A program made the position numbers and the translations under genes. The notes under the pieces are model-generated. The model ran no database searches and had not been told where the DNA came from. It saw only the letters and a list, made by a program, of their open reading frames with translations. Of a stretch of DNA of 6,354 nucleotides, positions 1 to 6,354 are shown piece by piece. Within the stretch, counting starts at the first letter, position 1, and each line of letters opens with the position of its first letter. The DNA comes from Acholeplasmataceae bacterium UBA6190. Its GTDB lineage: Bacteria > Bacillota_I > Bacilli_A > Acholeplasmatales > Acholeplasmataceae. The stretch is taken from positions 1-6,354 of the forward strand of contig DITG01000067.1 in the NCBI GenBank assembly GCA_002422045.1, read 5' to 3'.

Positions 1-39
1 AATGGCCTCTAATGCTTGTTTTTTCAATGTTTCTGTCAT
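1..39 (-). CDS. pheS: Phenylalanyl-tRNA synthetase alpha subunit, N-terminal fragment (gene runs off the window)
   Basis: Only 13 codons are inside the window, reading MTETLKKQALEAI from the ATG at 37-39. A near-perfect Shine-Dalgarno sequence, AAGGAGGA at 45-52, lies 5 bases upstream. The peptide resembles the start of bacterial PheS proteins, which open with a charged helix containing an 'ALE' stretch (the coiled-coil arm that contacts tRNA-Phe). That similarity alone would be weak. The main support is the T-box leader directly upstream, whose specifier codon is UUC (Phe) and whose acceptor-binding bulge fits a tRNA with discriminator base A. PheS pairs with PheT to form the alpha2-beta2 enzyme that charges tRNA-Phe, and pheT would be expected next, beyond the left edge. 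Expression should rise when uncharged tRNA-Phe accumulates. A different Phe-responsive gene is possible but less likely. Confidence 0.8.
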   Translation of the reverse strand, partial: MTETLKKQALEAI

Positions 40-44
40 GTGAA

Positions 45-52
45 TCCTCCTT
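45..52 (-). promoter_or_regulatory. Ribosome binding site of pheS
   Basis: AAGGAGGA on the minus strand is an almost complete match to the anti-Shine-Dalgarno sequence and lies 5 bases before the ATG. It sits just after the T-box terminator, so it is transcribed only on readthrough. Confidence 0.85.
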
Positions 53-62
53 GATATCTCAT

Positions 63-95
63 AAAAAACAAAAGTCCCTAGATTGCTCTAAGGAC
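63..95 (-). terminator. Intrinsic terminator of the T-box leader
   Basis: On the minus strand GTCCTTAGA and TCTAGGGAC form a 9-bp stem (one G-U pair) closed by a GCAA tetraloop, at 74-95. It is followed by a T-rich run interrupted by one G (63-73). This is the default 'off' structure when tRNA-Phe is charged. Confidence 0.9.
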
Positions 96-119
96 GTGAT
101 TAACGCGGTACCACCTTAG
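88..119 (-). promoter_or_regulatory. T-box antiterminator helix
   Basis: CTAAGG (114-119) pairs with CCTTAG (88-93), enclosing the TGGT bulge that captures the tRNA acceptor end. The 3' arm is the same segment used as the 5' arm of the terminator at 74-95, so the two structures exclude each other. Confidence 0.85.
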
Positions 120-295
120 TTCTAGATTGCTCTAGCCCTCAAGACTCTTAACGCGAGCGAAACGGGTGTGATTGGCACCTCTCACGGACGAATTCGTTGA
201 CGATTCCGGCACAGATTCCACCAGCCTGTGCTCTCTAAACGGATATCATGTCAAGTACTACTTCCGATCATTGATTTTGATGAATGATTCAAACC

Positions 296-301
296 ATTAT
301 C
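296..301 (-). promoter_or_regulatory. Possible -10 box for the T-box/pheS transcript (weak)
   Basis: GATAAT overlaps the stop codon of the upstream gene and would place a start site just before Stem I. No recognisable -35 hexamer lies 16-18 bases further upstream, so this is only a candidate. The alternative is that the leader is transcribed by readthrough from the promoter at 1067-1095. Confidence 0.25.
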
Positions 302-1034
302 TTCTGCTATTGGCTAAAATCATGATGAATCTGAGCAGTTCAATGTAAATCCAAACGATGGTCACCATCAAACCGACTGCAACCATCCATTCATAGGATC
401 TGTCTGCACCGGATTCGACGATCATTTCAGCACGGTCAAAATCCAGTGTGAGCATGAGTGCTCCATAAATGATGAAGACACCGCTGATCACGAGGAGTAA
501 TGGACTGTTTAAGACAAGCAATCCTGGAGCAACCAGATTGATGATGAATCCGATCACAATGAAGAACAGGAATCCTAAGAGGACAGAGTACATGATGCGT
601 CTGAAACGTTCAGTGACTCTGATGGTTCTGCTGGAATAGAGGAAAAGCATCACAGTGAAAATGGAGGCGGTTGCAACCACTGCAGCAAGTGCAGCACCGG
701 GTGCATATGCATCTGCAATCACGGTGATCAGACCAAGGATGACACCTTCAGCCAGTGCATAAGTGATTGCTGCTGGTGCAGCAAAACGAATGCTTCTCGT
801 GGAGACGATGACAGAAATGAGTGCAATCACCACTGAACCAATCAACGCTGGATAAACAGCCGTTAAGGGGATGAGACCATTGTTCAAACTGTATAGGAAT
901 AAATAGCCGGAAAGAACAGCTGTGACCAACAACAAACCTGTCTTGGTGACAATACCACGGTAACTTGCCGCTTCAGTACCGACATAAGCCTCACTTCTTT
1001 CCAATGTTCTAAAGACTGGATTGGAACTTCTCAT
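297..1034 (-). CDS. Bax inhibitor-1/YccA-like integral membrane protein (BaxI_1 type)
   Basis: This 245-residue protein has a short soluble N-terminus and about seven hydrophobic spans (roughly residues 29-50, 55-78, 88-107, 112-134, 147-169, 177-197 and 214-240). The N-terminal MRSSNPVFR, the block around residues 16-33 (Y-x-G-T-x-A-A-S-Y-x-G then TKTG), and the C-terminal EWMVAVGLMVTIVWIYIELLR match my recollection of the uncharacterised bacterial BaxI_1 branch of the Bax inhibitor-1/YccA superfamily. D198 and D200, at the end of the sixth span, are candidates for the acidic residues that gate ion leak in the better-studied relative YetJ; that comparison is inference. The start is well supported by AGAGGAG about 10 bases upstream. 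The gene has its own promoter at 1067-1095 and lies 49 bases after polC. Physiological role unknown; a membrane channel or membrane-quality function is the usual guess. Confidence 0.88.
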   Translation of the reverse strand: MRSSNPVFRTLERSEAYVGTEAASYRGIVTKTGLLLVTAVLSGYLFLYSLNNGLIPLTAVYPALIGSVVIALISVIVSTRSIRFAAPAAITYALAEGVILGLITVIADAYAPGAALAAVVATASIFTVMLFLYSSRTIRVTERFRRIMYSVLLGFLFFIVIGFIINLVAPGLLVLNSPLLLVISGVFIIYGALMLTLDFDRAEMIVESGADRSYEWMVAVGLMVTIVWIYIELLRFIMILANSRR

Positions 1035-1066
1035 AGACTTTCAACTCCTCTTTTTCATTCAACTTT

Positions 1067-1095
1067 ATTATATAATACTTTCATCAAAGTGCAAA
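1067..1095 (-). promoter_or_regulatory. Sigma-A-type promoter for the Bax-inhibitor-like gene
   Basis: A perfect TATAAT -10 box (1067-1072) lies exactly 17 bases from TTTGCA (1090-1095), which matches 4 of 6 bases of the -35 consensus. The -35 box is made from the last codons of polC and the -10 from the spacer. The start site would fall near 1060, giving a leader of about 25 bases that contains the ribosome binding site. Confidence 0.7.
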
Positions 1096-4000
1096 TAATC
1101 CCGCTTCAATCACATGATTTTCCACACTTAAATCTTTGAATGCTCCAAATGCTTCCAATTTTTCAAACACAGTCTTGTTCACACGTGTTCTGTCATTGAC
1201 ATCATCACGACTCGAAAAAGGTTTTTCCTTGCGTTTTTGTACGATGTCATAGGCAACCGATTCGCCGAGTCCATCAATCGATGTAAACGGCATTCTGAGT
1301 CCTTTGGGTTCCATGACGAACGTCGTCGCATCCGACTTGTTGATGTCAATAGGTAGGAATGCATAACCTCTCTTGGTCATTTCAAGTGCGACACCTAAGG
1401 TGACAATCAAGTTTTCATCCTTGACCTTCATGTTGTATCCACCAGTAAACGATTGTATCCGGTTTCTAATGGCATTGGCACCAGCAACCATCACTTCATA
1501 GTCGAATTGAACCGCACGTTTGCTGAAAAATCCACTATAGAACAGTAATGGTTTGTACACCTTAAACCATGCGATGCGCATTGCCATGATGACATAGGCT
1601 GTCGCATGTGCTTTTGGGAACATATACTTAATCTGGCTGCAACTCCAAATGTACCAATCAGGCACATTGTTTTTCTTCATTTCCTGTTCATAATTGAGCC
1701 ATTTGACTTTATCTTTTGAAGGTTTGCCTTTACGGACAAACTCCATGATTTCAAATGCCTTGATGGGCTGTAATCCACGGTCAGACAACTGAACCATGAT
1801 ATCGTCGCGGCAAGCGATGATATCATTGAAAGGAATTTTGCCGTAGGTTGTCGATCCGTTGACGAGTGCCTGAGCATTTTTAAGCCAGACATCGGTGCCA
1901 TGAGAAAGACCGGAAATCTTTACAAGTCCTGCGAATGTTTTAGGTTTGGTATCGACGAGCATCTGTCGTGTGAAGGGTGTTCCAAATTCCGGAATGGCAT
2001 ATGATGCCACCTCAGAATCGATATCGGAGGGTTTCAATCCGATGACTTCAGTTCCTGAAAAGAGTTGATAGACTTCAGGATCATCCAATGGAATTTCCTG
2101 AGCTTTGTCGAATGGGAATTCTTCTGGATGTTCTGTGACATAATCCATCAGGAATTTAATCATGGTTGGATCATCATGACCTAAGATATCCAGTTTGAGC
2201 AAGTTATCTTCGAAGGAATGGTAATCGAAGTGTGTCGTTTTCCATTCGGAGTTCGGATCGTCTGCAGGGTATTGAATCGGTGTCACATCATAGATGGTTT
2301 TTGATTTGGGTACTACGACAATACCACCCGGATGTTGTCCGGAGGACCGTTTGACCCCTTCAATCTTCTTTGCCAGTCGTTCAATTTGTGCTTTTCTCGC
2401 TTCGATATGCTTATCTTCTAAATATCCTAAGACATAACCATAGGCATTGCGTTCAGCAACCGTCTGGATGGTACCAGCGCGATAGGTGTAATCCTCACCG
2501 AGTAATTCTCTGACATACGCATGAGCGGTTGCCTGGTAGTCTCCAGAGAAGTTTAAATCGATATCGGGCACTTTGTCGCCATCAAAGCCTAAAAAGGTCT
2601 CAAAGGGAATGTCGTGTCCGTCTTTGATGAGTCTTTTACCACAGATTGGACAATCTTTGGTCGGTAGGTCATACCCGGACTGAATACCTTTCATGAAAGG
2701 TTGGAATGCTTTTTGTTCAGTGGTCAAACCATAGTGATTGATTTCTTCATCGGATAAATGGAAAACTGTGAAATCACCCTGGGGACAACGGTAATGGGGC
2801 TTGAGCGGATTGACTTCGGTGATCTCAAGCATGGTTGCAACCAGTGATGATCCAACCGATCCACGTGAACCGACGAGATATCCGTCATCGAGTGATTTTT
2901 TCACAAGGAGATGGGAAATATAGTAGTTCGGGGCGAATTCGTTTTCAATGATATTTTTCAGTTCTCTTTGCACACGTTCAGTGACCAAGAGGTGGGGTTC
3001 ATTGCCATACAGTTGTTGCATCTTGTCAAAGACCAAACGTTTCACTTCATCTGAGATGGATTCAATGCCTAAAATATCTTTGAATGCATCGTCTGGAAGT
3101 GAATAGAGTTGTTTCGGAAATGCTTGGATTTTTTCAATCAGGTCATTCAAGACATGGGTGTTTTTCACAACGATTTCATAGGCCAAATCCTTATCCAAAA
3201 ACTGGAAGGACTTGAGCATTTCATCGGTGGTGAGCAAATACTGCTCAGGCATGACACTGTACTTGGAAAGTTCATGGATCCCCCCACCTACCAGAGGTGT
3301 TCGGATATAAATTTCACGGTAGAGAACATCCTTTTTCTCCAGGTAGTGCACATCACCCGATGCAATCACGATTTTGCCTTGTTCCTTGGCAAAACGAATG
3401 ATTTTTGATATGATCGCTTCGATGATTTCATCGGCCAAGGGTCCAAGTTCTTCTTTGAGATGCTTATAGGCCTGAGGGGGTTGAACTTCGATGTAATCGT
3501 AATAAGCGATGGCATACTTCAATGCCTCATCACTTTGATTGAGCGCAGCTTCAAAAACGTTGCCATTCGCGCAACCACTGCCAATCAAGAGTCCTTCACG
3601 GTATTTTTCCAATACCGACTTCAATGTTCTTGGCCCCCCATAGAAATGGGTGGTCAATGCATCTGAAATGACTCTAAACAAATTCTTATATCCGATCTGG
3701 TTCTGAGTCAAAACGTTAATATGATAAGGCTTCAAGTGTTTCCATGCTTCCTTGTCATCAATGGTCAAATTGATTTCATGGTAATGCTTAATGTTTTTCT
3801 TGAATAAATCGTTCATCATGGACAGCCAGATCTGGGATGTCACATAAGCATCATCTTCAGCTCTATGGTGCTGTTCCTGTTTGACTTTGAAGAATTTGGC
3901 GACGGCTTTCAAATTGAACCGTTTGAGGTCTTGATTGTAAAAATAGCGCGCCATTTGGATCGTGTCGATGACCAGTGAATCATCAAATGAAAGATTCAGT

Positions 4001-5541
4001 TTTCGTGCATTTTCTTTGATATGCCCGATATCAAAGAGTGCATTGTGGGCGACCAGTATCGCATTTTCAATGAACTTGAGAAAGTGTGGTAATTCTTCTT
4101 CGATGGTTGGTGCATTGGCAACCATGTCATCCGTGATATCGGTGAGTTCTGTCGTGAAATGAGAAAGTGCTTCACCTGGATTGATGAAACTTTGATAACG
4201 TTCCGTGATGGCACCGCCTTCAATTTTCACTGCACCGATTTCGATGATTTTGTCTCTGGTATTGGATAGACCTGTTGTTTCGATGTCAAAGACAACATAC
4301 TTTGCATCTTTAAGCAATATCTCACAATCCGTGTGTGTGGTTATTTTGAAATTGACCTCATCGACAAAATCGAGTTCAACGCCGTAAATCGGTTTGATAT
4401 CTTTCTTCTGTGAAGCCTTATAGATTTCAGGATAGGCATAAAGACCATTGTGATCGGTGAAGGCAATCGCTTCATGACCCCATTTAATGGCTTGTTCGAT
4501 ATATTCCGTCGCATCTGTGACAGCATCCATGTTGGACATTTTGGTATGCACATGAAACTCAATGCGTTTGTCTTTGGCACGATCAATACGTTCTTCTTTT
4601 TTGCTTTTTTGAATGAAGTTGATGGCATCTGCAAAAATGACAACATCCTTCATGAATGCATCAAAATTGGCTTTTCCTTCAACTTGGATGAGATCGCCAT
4701 CATGGACAGAATCAGCGAGTAACTTGTCTTTTTCACTCTTGATGAAGCGTTTGACATAGATTGCATCATCGTCATCTCCCAGGACAAAGGATAAGAGTGA
4801 CATGTTCGTGAGTTGCTTGACTTCCATGTTCGTGACAACACCTTCAATCAAGAAGTTCGTATCGCCTTTGACATTCCGATACTCATCGAGTCTTTTGGTA
4901 TCGAGAGGAATTTCCTTGATGGCAATCGCCTGAGGAGAACTCTTTTTGGTGAAGACTTTCTTTTCTTCTTTCTTGACGTTCTGTTTCGCATAAACAGTCT
5001 TCTGTTCCAGTGCTTTTTCTTGCTCGACAATCGATGATTCGATCATTTTGGAAGTCGGTGTCAATGTATGAATGACTTCAAGCTTGACATTGGCTTTGAA
5101 TCCCAACATCGATAAAATCTTCTTCAGTTCAGGCAAGTATTCAGAAAGATAGGTGCTGTCTTGATCGACAGAGATGATGAAATGATCCTTTTCATAGCGT
5201 GCTTCGAAATTCTTGAGCACGAGATATCTGGCTTTGATTTTGGATAGTTCAATGACTGCATGATCGAAATATTCCATCGCAAAGTCGATAAATTTGGCAT
5301 CCGAATGATAATGTATCATCACTTCGATGGCGCTGATGACCTTGGAAACGAAAAAATAGGTTTTGATGTTGGTTAAAAACGGAAATAACGTTTCAGGTCC
5401 TACGACTTCAGGCAAAGCGACATGAAACGTCCACATCTTGCCTTTGACATCAATTTCCACGTTAGAAAGCGATGCTTGTTGAAGCACAGGTGATGAAAAT
5501 TTAGATTGTTCTAGAAATAAGGAAAACTTATCTTTACTCAT
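1084..5541 (-). CDS. polC: DNA polymerase III alpha subunit, PolC type (replicative polymerase with built-in 3'-5' exonuclease)
   Basis: PolC is the main chromosomal replicase of Bacillota. From the ATG the protein has 1485 residues; B. subtilis PolC has about 1437. Residues 1-200 resemble the PolC N-terminal region, with a lysine-rich linker near 180-205. An OB fold follows at about 225-312. The PHP domain is split (about 326-405 and 585-740), with HVH at 330-332, TDH ending at H364, and DVH at 730-732. The exonuclease inserted in it has D419-x-E421, D504, and H559 with D564. The palm has VPDIDLNF with D993 and D995, and D1118 in KLDILGHDD. The blocks GSRGSVGSS, GQHPGGI, GLSHGTDVW and YMFPKAHA are intact. 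Oddities: only three of four zinc cysteines (G922), and a C-terminus reading EAGLFAL instead of the usual Q-L-x-L-F clamp motif. The ATG at 5539-5541 is preferred to the GTG at 5542-5544 because it sits 8 bases after AAGGAG. Confidence 0.97.
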   Translation of the reverse strand: MSKDKFSLFLEQSKFSSPVLQQASLSNVEIDVKGKMWTFHVALPEVVGPETLFPFLTNIKTYFFVSKVISAIEVMIHYHSDAKFIDFAMEYFDHAVIELSKIKARYLVLKNFEARYEKDHFIISVDQDSTYLSEYLPELKKILSMLGFKANVKLEVIHTLTPTSKMIESSIVEQEKALEQKTVYAKQNVKKEEKKVFTKKSSPQAIAIKEIPLDTKRLDEYRNVKGDTNFLIEGVVTNMEVKQLTNMSLLSFVLGDDDDAIYVKRFIKSEKDKLLADSVHDGDLIQVEGKANFDAFMKDVVIFADAINFIQKSKKEERIDRAKDKRIEFHVHTKMSNMDAVTDATEYIEQAIKWGHEAIAFTDHNGLYAYPEIYKASQKKDIKPIYGVELDFVDEVNFKITTHTDCEILLKDAKYVVFDIETTGLSNTRDKIIEIGAVKIEGGAITERYQSFINPGEALSHFTTELTDITDDMVANAPTIEEELPHFLKFIENAILVAHNALFDIGHIKENARKLNLSFDDSLVIDTIQMARYFYNQDLKRFNLKAVAKFFKVKQEQHHRAEDDAYVTSQIWLSMMNDLFKKNIKHYHEINLTIDDKEAWKHLKPYHINVLTQNQIGYKNLFRVISDALTTHFYGGPRTLKSVLEKYREGLLIGSGCANGNVFEAALNQSDEALKYAIAYYDYIEVQPPQAYKHLKEELGPLADEIIEAIISKIIRFAKEQGKIVIASGDVHYLEKKDVLYREIYIRTPLVGGGIHELSKYSVMPEQYLLTTDEMLKSFQFLDKDLAYEIVVKNTHVLNDLIEKIQAFPKQLYSLPDDAFKDILGIESISDEVKRLVFDKMQQLYGNEPHLLVTERVQRELKNIIENEFAPNYYISHLLVKKSLDDGYLVGSRGSVGSSLVATMLEITEVNPLKPHYRCPQGDFTVFHLSDEEINHYGLTTEQKAFQPFMKGIQSGYDLPTKDCPICGKRLIKDGHDIPFETFLGFDGDKVPDIDLNFSGDYQATAHAYVRELLGEDYTYRAGTIQTVAERNAYGYVLGYLEDKHIEARKAQIERLAKKIEGVKRSSGQHPGGIVVVPKSKTIYDVTPIQYPADDPNSEWKTTHFDYHSFEDNLLKLDILGHDDPTMIKFLMDYVTEHPEEFPFDKAQEIPLDDPEVYQLFSGTEVIGLKPSDIDSEVASYAIPEFGTPFTRQMLVDTKPKTFAGLVKISGLSHGTDVWLKNAQALVNGSTTYGKIPFNDIIACRDDIMVQLSDRGLQPIKAFEIMEFVRKGKPSKDKVKWLNYEQEMKKNNVPDWYIWSCSQIKYMFPKAHATAYVIMAMRIAWFKVYKPLLFYSGFFSKRAVQFDYEVMVAGANAIRNRIQSFTGGYNMKVKDENLIVTLGVALEMTKRGYAFLPIDINKSDATTFVMEPKGLRMPFTSIDGLGESVAYDIVQKRKEKPFSSRDDVNDRTRVNKTVFEKLEAFGAFKDLSVENHVIEAGLFAL

Positions 5542-5557
5542 CACACTTGCTCCTTTC
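5539..5557 (-). promoter_or_regulatory. polC translation start: coupled RBS and TGATG stop-start overlap
   Basis: On the minus strand AAAGGAG is built from the last lysine and glutamate codons of the upstream gene. It is followed by CAAGTG and then TGATG, where the upstream TGA and the polC ATG share one A. Spacing is 8 bases to the ATG but only 5 to an in-frame GTG immediately before it, which favours the ATG. The arrangement predicts translational coupling. Confidence 0.8.
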
Positions 5558-6317
5558 TGACGATGTGGATGTTACGGTAAGCCCATAAATGAAAACCATA
5601 GAGTAGGATAATGCTGACAATTTCTGCGCCTTGAATCCCAAAAAGCACTAGAATGAGTTGTGAAACTCCAAAAATCGAGGATAAATAGGTGGACAGTTTG
5701 ACCCGTTCAATGAATGTGAAATCAAGTTCTTGTGCAAAAAAGATCATGAGTACTGCCATCAAAAAGACGTATAAGACGTAATCAAAGAGATTGTACATGA
5801 ACGATAAAGTGACATCAGAGATGCCAAATGTGCCAATCTCATTATAAAGTGTGCGGATTGCGGAACCTAAAATCATACTGTTGGCAGAAGTTGCAATCGA
5901 AAAATCATAGTCGGATAATCCCAGATCAACATAACTCTTGCGTCCGAATTCAAATCCCCTGAAACGAAATACAAGATCCGTTTCTTCAAAATGAATCACA
6001 ACAGTTTGAGTATCTGAATCAATCTCACCCATTCTTAAGGTGAAAAAATCAAATGACGCAGTTTTTGATGACCCTAAAATCAAGATACCCGATTCGATTT
6101 TGGTGTTATCAATCTGAAAATCAGAACGTATGACGGCTGTCATCCGCTCAAATCTCATCTGGTTCATGCCAGGATCAATCATGGTTCTGAGCATCAGAGG
6201 CAAGGTCATGATCAATGGTATGAAAAAGAGATATAAAATGATCCTTACCCACGTATCTTTGATAAAAAAAACCGCTAACGGGGGTCTGGTAATACTCGTT
6301 GCCAGTCTCTTAAACAT
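5541..6317 (-). CDS. DUF1189-like membrane protein of unknown function
   Basis: This 258-residue protein has one hydrophobic span near the N-terminus (about 22-45). A soluble segment of about 125 residues (46-170) follows, rich in beta-like alternation and without cysteines. Three spans crowd the C-terminus (about 176-195, 209-228 and 231-248), and the tail is basic. The positive N-terminus (MFKRLATSITRPP) suggests that the soluble segment is outside the membrane. This topology, the opening 'F-K-R-L-x-x-S-I-x-R-P' followed by a hydrophobic span, and the 'ERVKLSTYLSSIFG' stretch before the last spans resemble the DUF1189 family of Bacillota. The match is from memory and moderate. No catalytic motif is visible. 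Its stop overlaps the polC start, so it is the promoter-proximal gene of the polC operon. The start is well supported by AAGGAG 8 bases upstream. A functional link to replication is not implied by the protein itself. Confidence 0.75.
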   Translation of the reverse strand: MFKRLATSITRPPLAVFFIKDTWVRIILYLFFIPLIMTLPLMLRTMIDPGMNQMRFERMTAVIRSDFQIDNTKIESGILILGSSKTASFDFFTLRMGEIDSDTQTVVIHFEETDLVFRFRGFEFGRKSYVDLGLSDYDFSIATSANSMILGSAIRTLYNEIGTFGISDVTLSFMYNLFDYVLYVFLMAVLMIFFAQELDFTFIERVKLSTYLSSIFGVSQLILVLFGIQGAEIVSIILLYGFHLWAYRNIHIVRKEQV

Positions 6318-6325
6318 GCCTTCAA

Positions 6326-6344
6326 CTCCTTGTGTCTTATTATA
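6326..6344 (-). promoter_or_regulatory. -10 box and RBS of the DUF1189-like gene/polC operon
   Basis: TATAAT at 6339-6344 and AAGGAG at 6326-6331 are both present on the minus strand. The start site would lie near 6332, so the leader would be only about 15 bases and contain little beyond the ribosome binding site. The matching -35 box would lie near 6362-6367, outside the window, so the promoter is only half visible. Confidence 0.55.
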
Positions 6345-6354
6345 TCATAATAAT

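Larger units (their letters stand above)
63..270 (-). promoter_or_regulatory. T-box riboswitch leader, tRNA-Phe specific (UUC specifier)
   Basis: This is a complete transcriptional T-box. Stem I closes with CGGA (263-266) against TCCG (185-188). Above that is the specifier loop, with AGTAGTA on the 5' side and GAATTCG (189-195) on the 3' side. The codon TTC at 190-192 follows the loop-E GAA, so the tRNA read is Phe. The stem continues with TTGAC/GTCAA (250-254 with 197-201), GAT-TCC against GGA-ATC, the AGAGAG bulge, and an apical GCACAG/CTGTGC hairpin. A probable Stem II region follows, with a GCGTTAAGAGT block. Stem III is CTAGA-GCAA-TCTAG. The conserved 14-base T-box AAGGTGGTACCGCG is at 104-117. 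Its TGGT would pair with an ACCA end, which fits the A73 discriminator of bacterial tRNA-Phe. Uncharged tRNA-Phe binding should stabilise the antiterminator and allow pheS transcription. Confidence 0.95.

Noticed and set aside
267..288. Hairpin ATCATT/AATGAT just after the Bax-inhibitor-like gene, considered as its terminator
   Set aside because: The stem is only 6 AT-rich base pairs with a 10-base loop and no T-run follows, so it does not qualify as an intrinsic terminator.
1071..1076. TATAAT on the plus strand as a divergent promoter
   Set aside because: No -35-like hexamer lies 16-18 bases upstream on the plus strand, and no plus-strand gene follows. It exists only because the minus-strand -10 is palindromic.
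1066..1077. AT palindrome after polC considered as a polC terminator
   Set aside because: It has no GC pairs, no room for a loop and no T-run on the minus strand. It is better explained as the -10 region of the next promoter.
3109..3408. Plus-strand reading frame of 99 codons, and several others of 60-90 codons on both strands within 1179-5037
   Set aside because: All lie inside polC in other frames and lack a convincing ribosome binding site. Their peptides look like nothing recognisable, while the polC frame is continuous and conserved.
1084..5541. Mycoplasma-type code (TGA as tryptophan)
   Set aside because: Tryptophan is encoded by TGG in the codons checked, and TGA serves as the stop of both polC and the upstream gene.
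5542..5544. GTG as the polC start, one codon before the ATG
   Set aside because: The Shine-Dalgarno spacing of 5 bases is less favourable than the 8 bases to the ATG, and the two would differ by a single residue.
1..6354. Mobile elements, CRISPR arrays, tRNA or rRNA genes, phage genes or a defence system
   Set aside because: No spaced direct repeats, inverted-repeat ends, transposase-like frames, cloverleaf patterns or compositional breaks were seen. The coding density is filled by the four identified genes.

Overview
The window reads as a compact, ordinary stretch of a Bacillota chromosome with every gene on the minus strand. In transcription order, from high to low coordinates, it holds a DUF1189-like membrane protein gene, polC (replicative DNA polymerase III alpha subunit, PolC type), a BaxI_1/YccA-like membrane protein gene, and a tRNA-sensing T-box leader followed by the first 13 codons of a gene that is very probably pheS. 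PolC and T-box control of an aminoacyl-tRNA synthetase both point to Bacillota or a relative of the Mollicutes. TGA is used as a stop and tryptophan is TGG, so the genetic code is the standard one rather than the Mycoplasma code. Base composition is about 40% GC by eye. The exact lineage cannot be fixed from this piece.

Right end (about 5540-6354): a TATAAT -10 box and a strong ribosome binding site precede the DUF1189-like gene. Its TGA stop shares one base with the polC ATG (TGATG), so the two genes form one operon and are probably translationally coupled. Middle (1084-5541): polC is full length, with OB, PHP, exonuclease, palm and finger regions and all the expected catalytic residues visible. 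Two places look divergent: one cysteine of the four-cysteine zinc knuckle pair is glycine, and the C-terminal clamp-binding motif is degraded.

Left end (1-1083): a good promoter whose -35 box lies in the last codons of polC drives the Bax-inhibitor-like gene. About 25 bases after that gene's stop, a complete T-box leader begins. Stem I carries a UUC (Phe) specifier, the 14-base T-box is canonical, and the antiterminator and terminator are mutually exclusive. The start of a synthetase gene follows.

The genes do not form an obvious pathway. Replication, phenylalanine tRNA charging and two membrane proteins of unknown role sit together. I found no mobile element, CRISPR array, tRNA, rRNA or convincing novel system. 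The points most worth a second look are the PolC zinc-site change, the altered PolC tail, and the T-box wedged directly behind an unrelated gene with no clear promoter or terminator in between.
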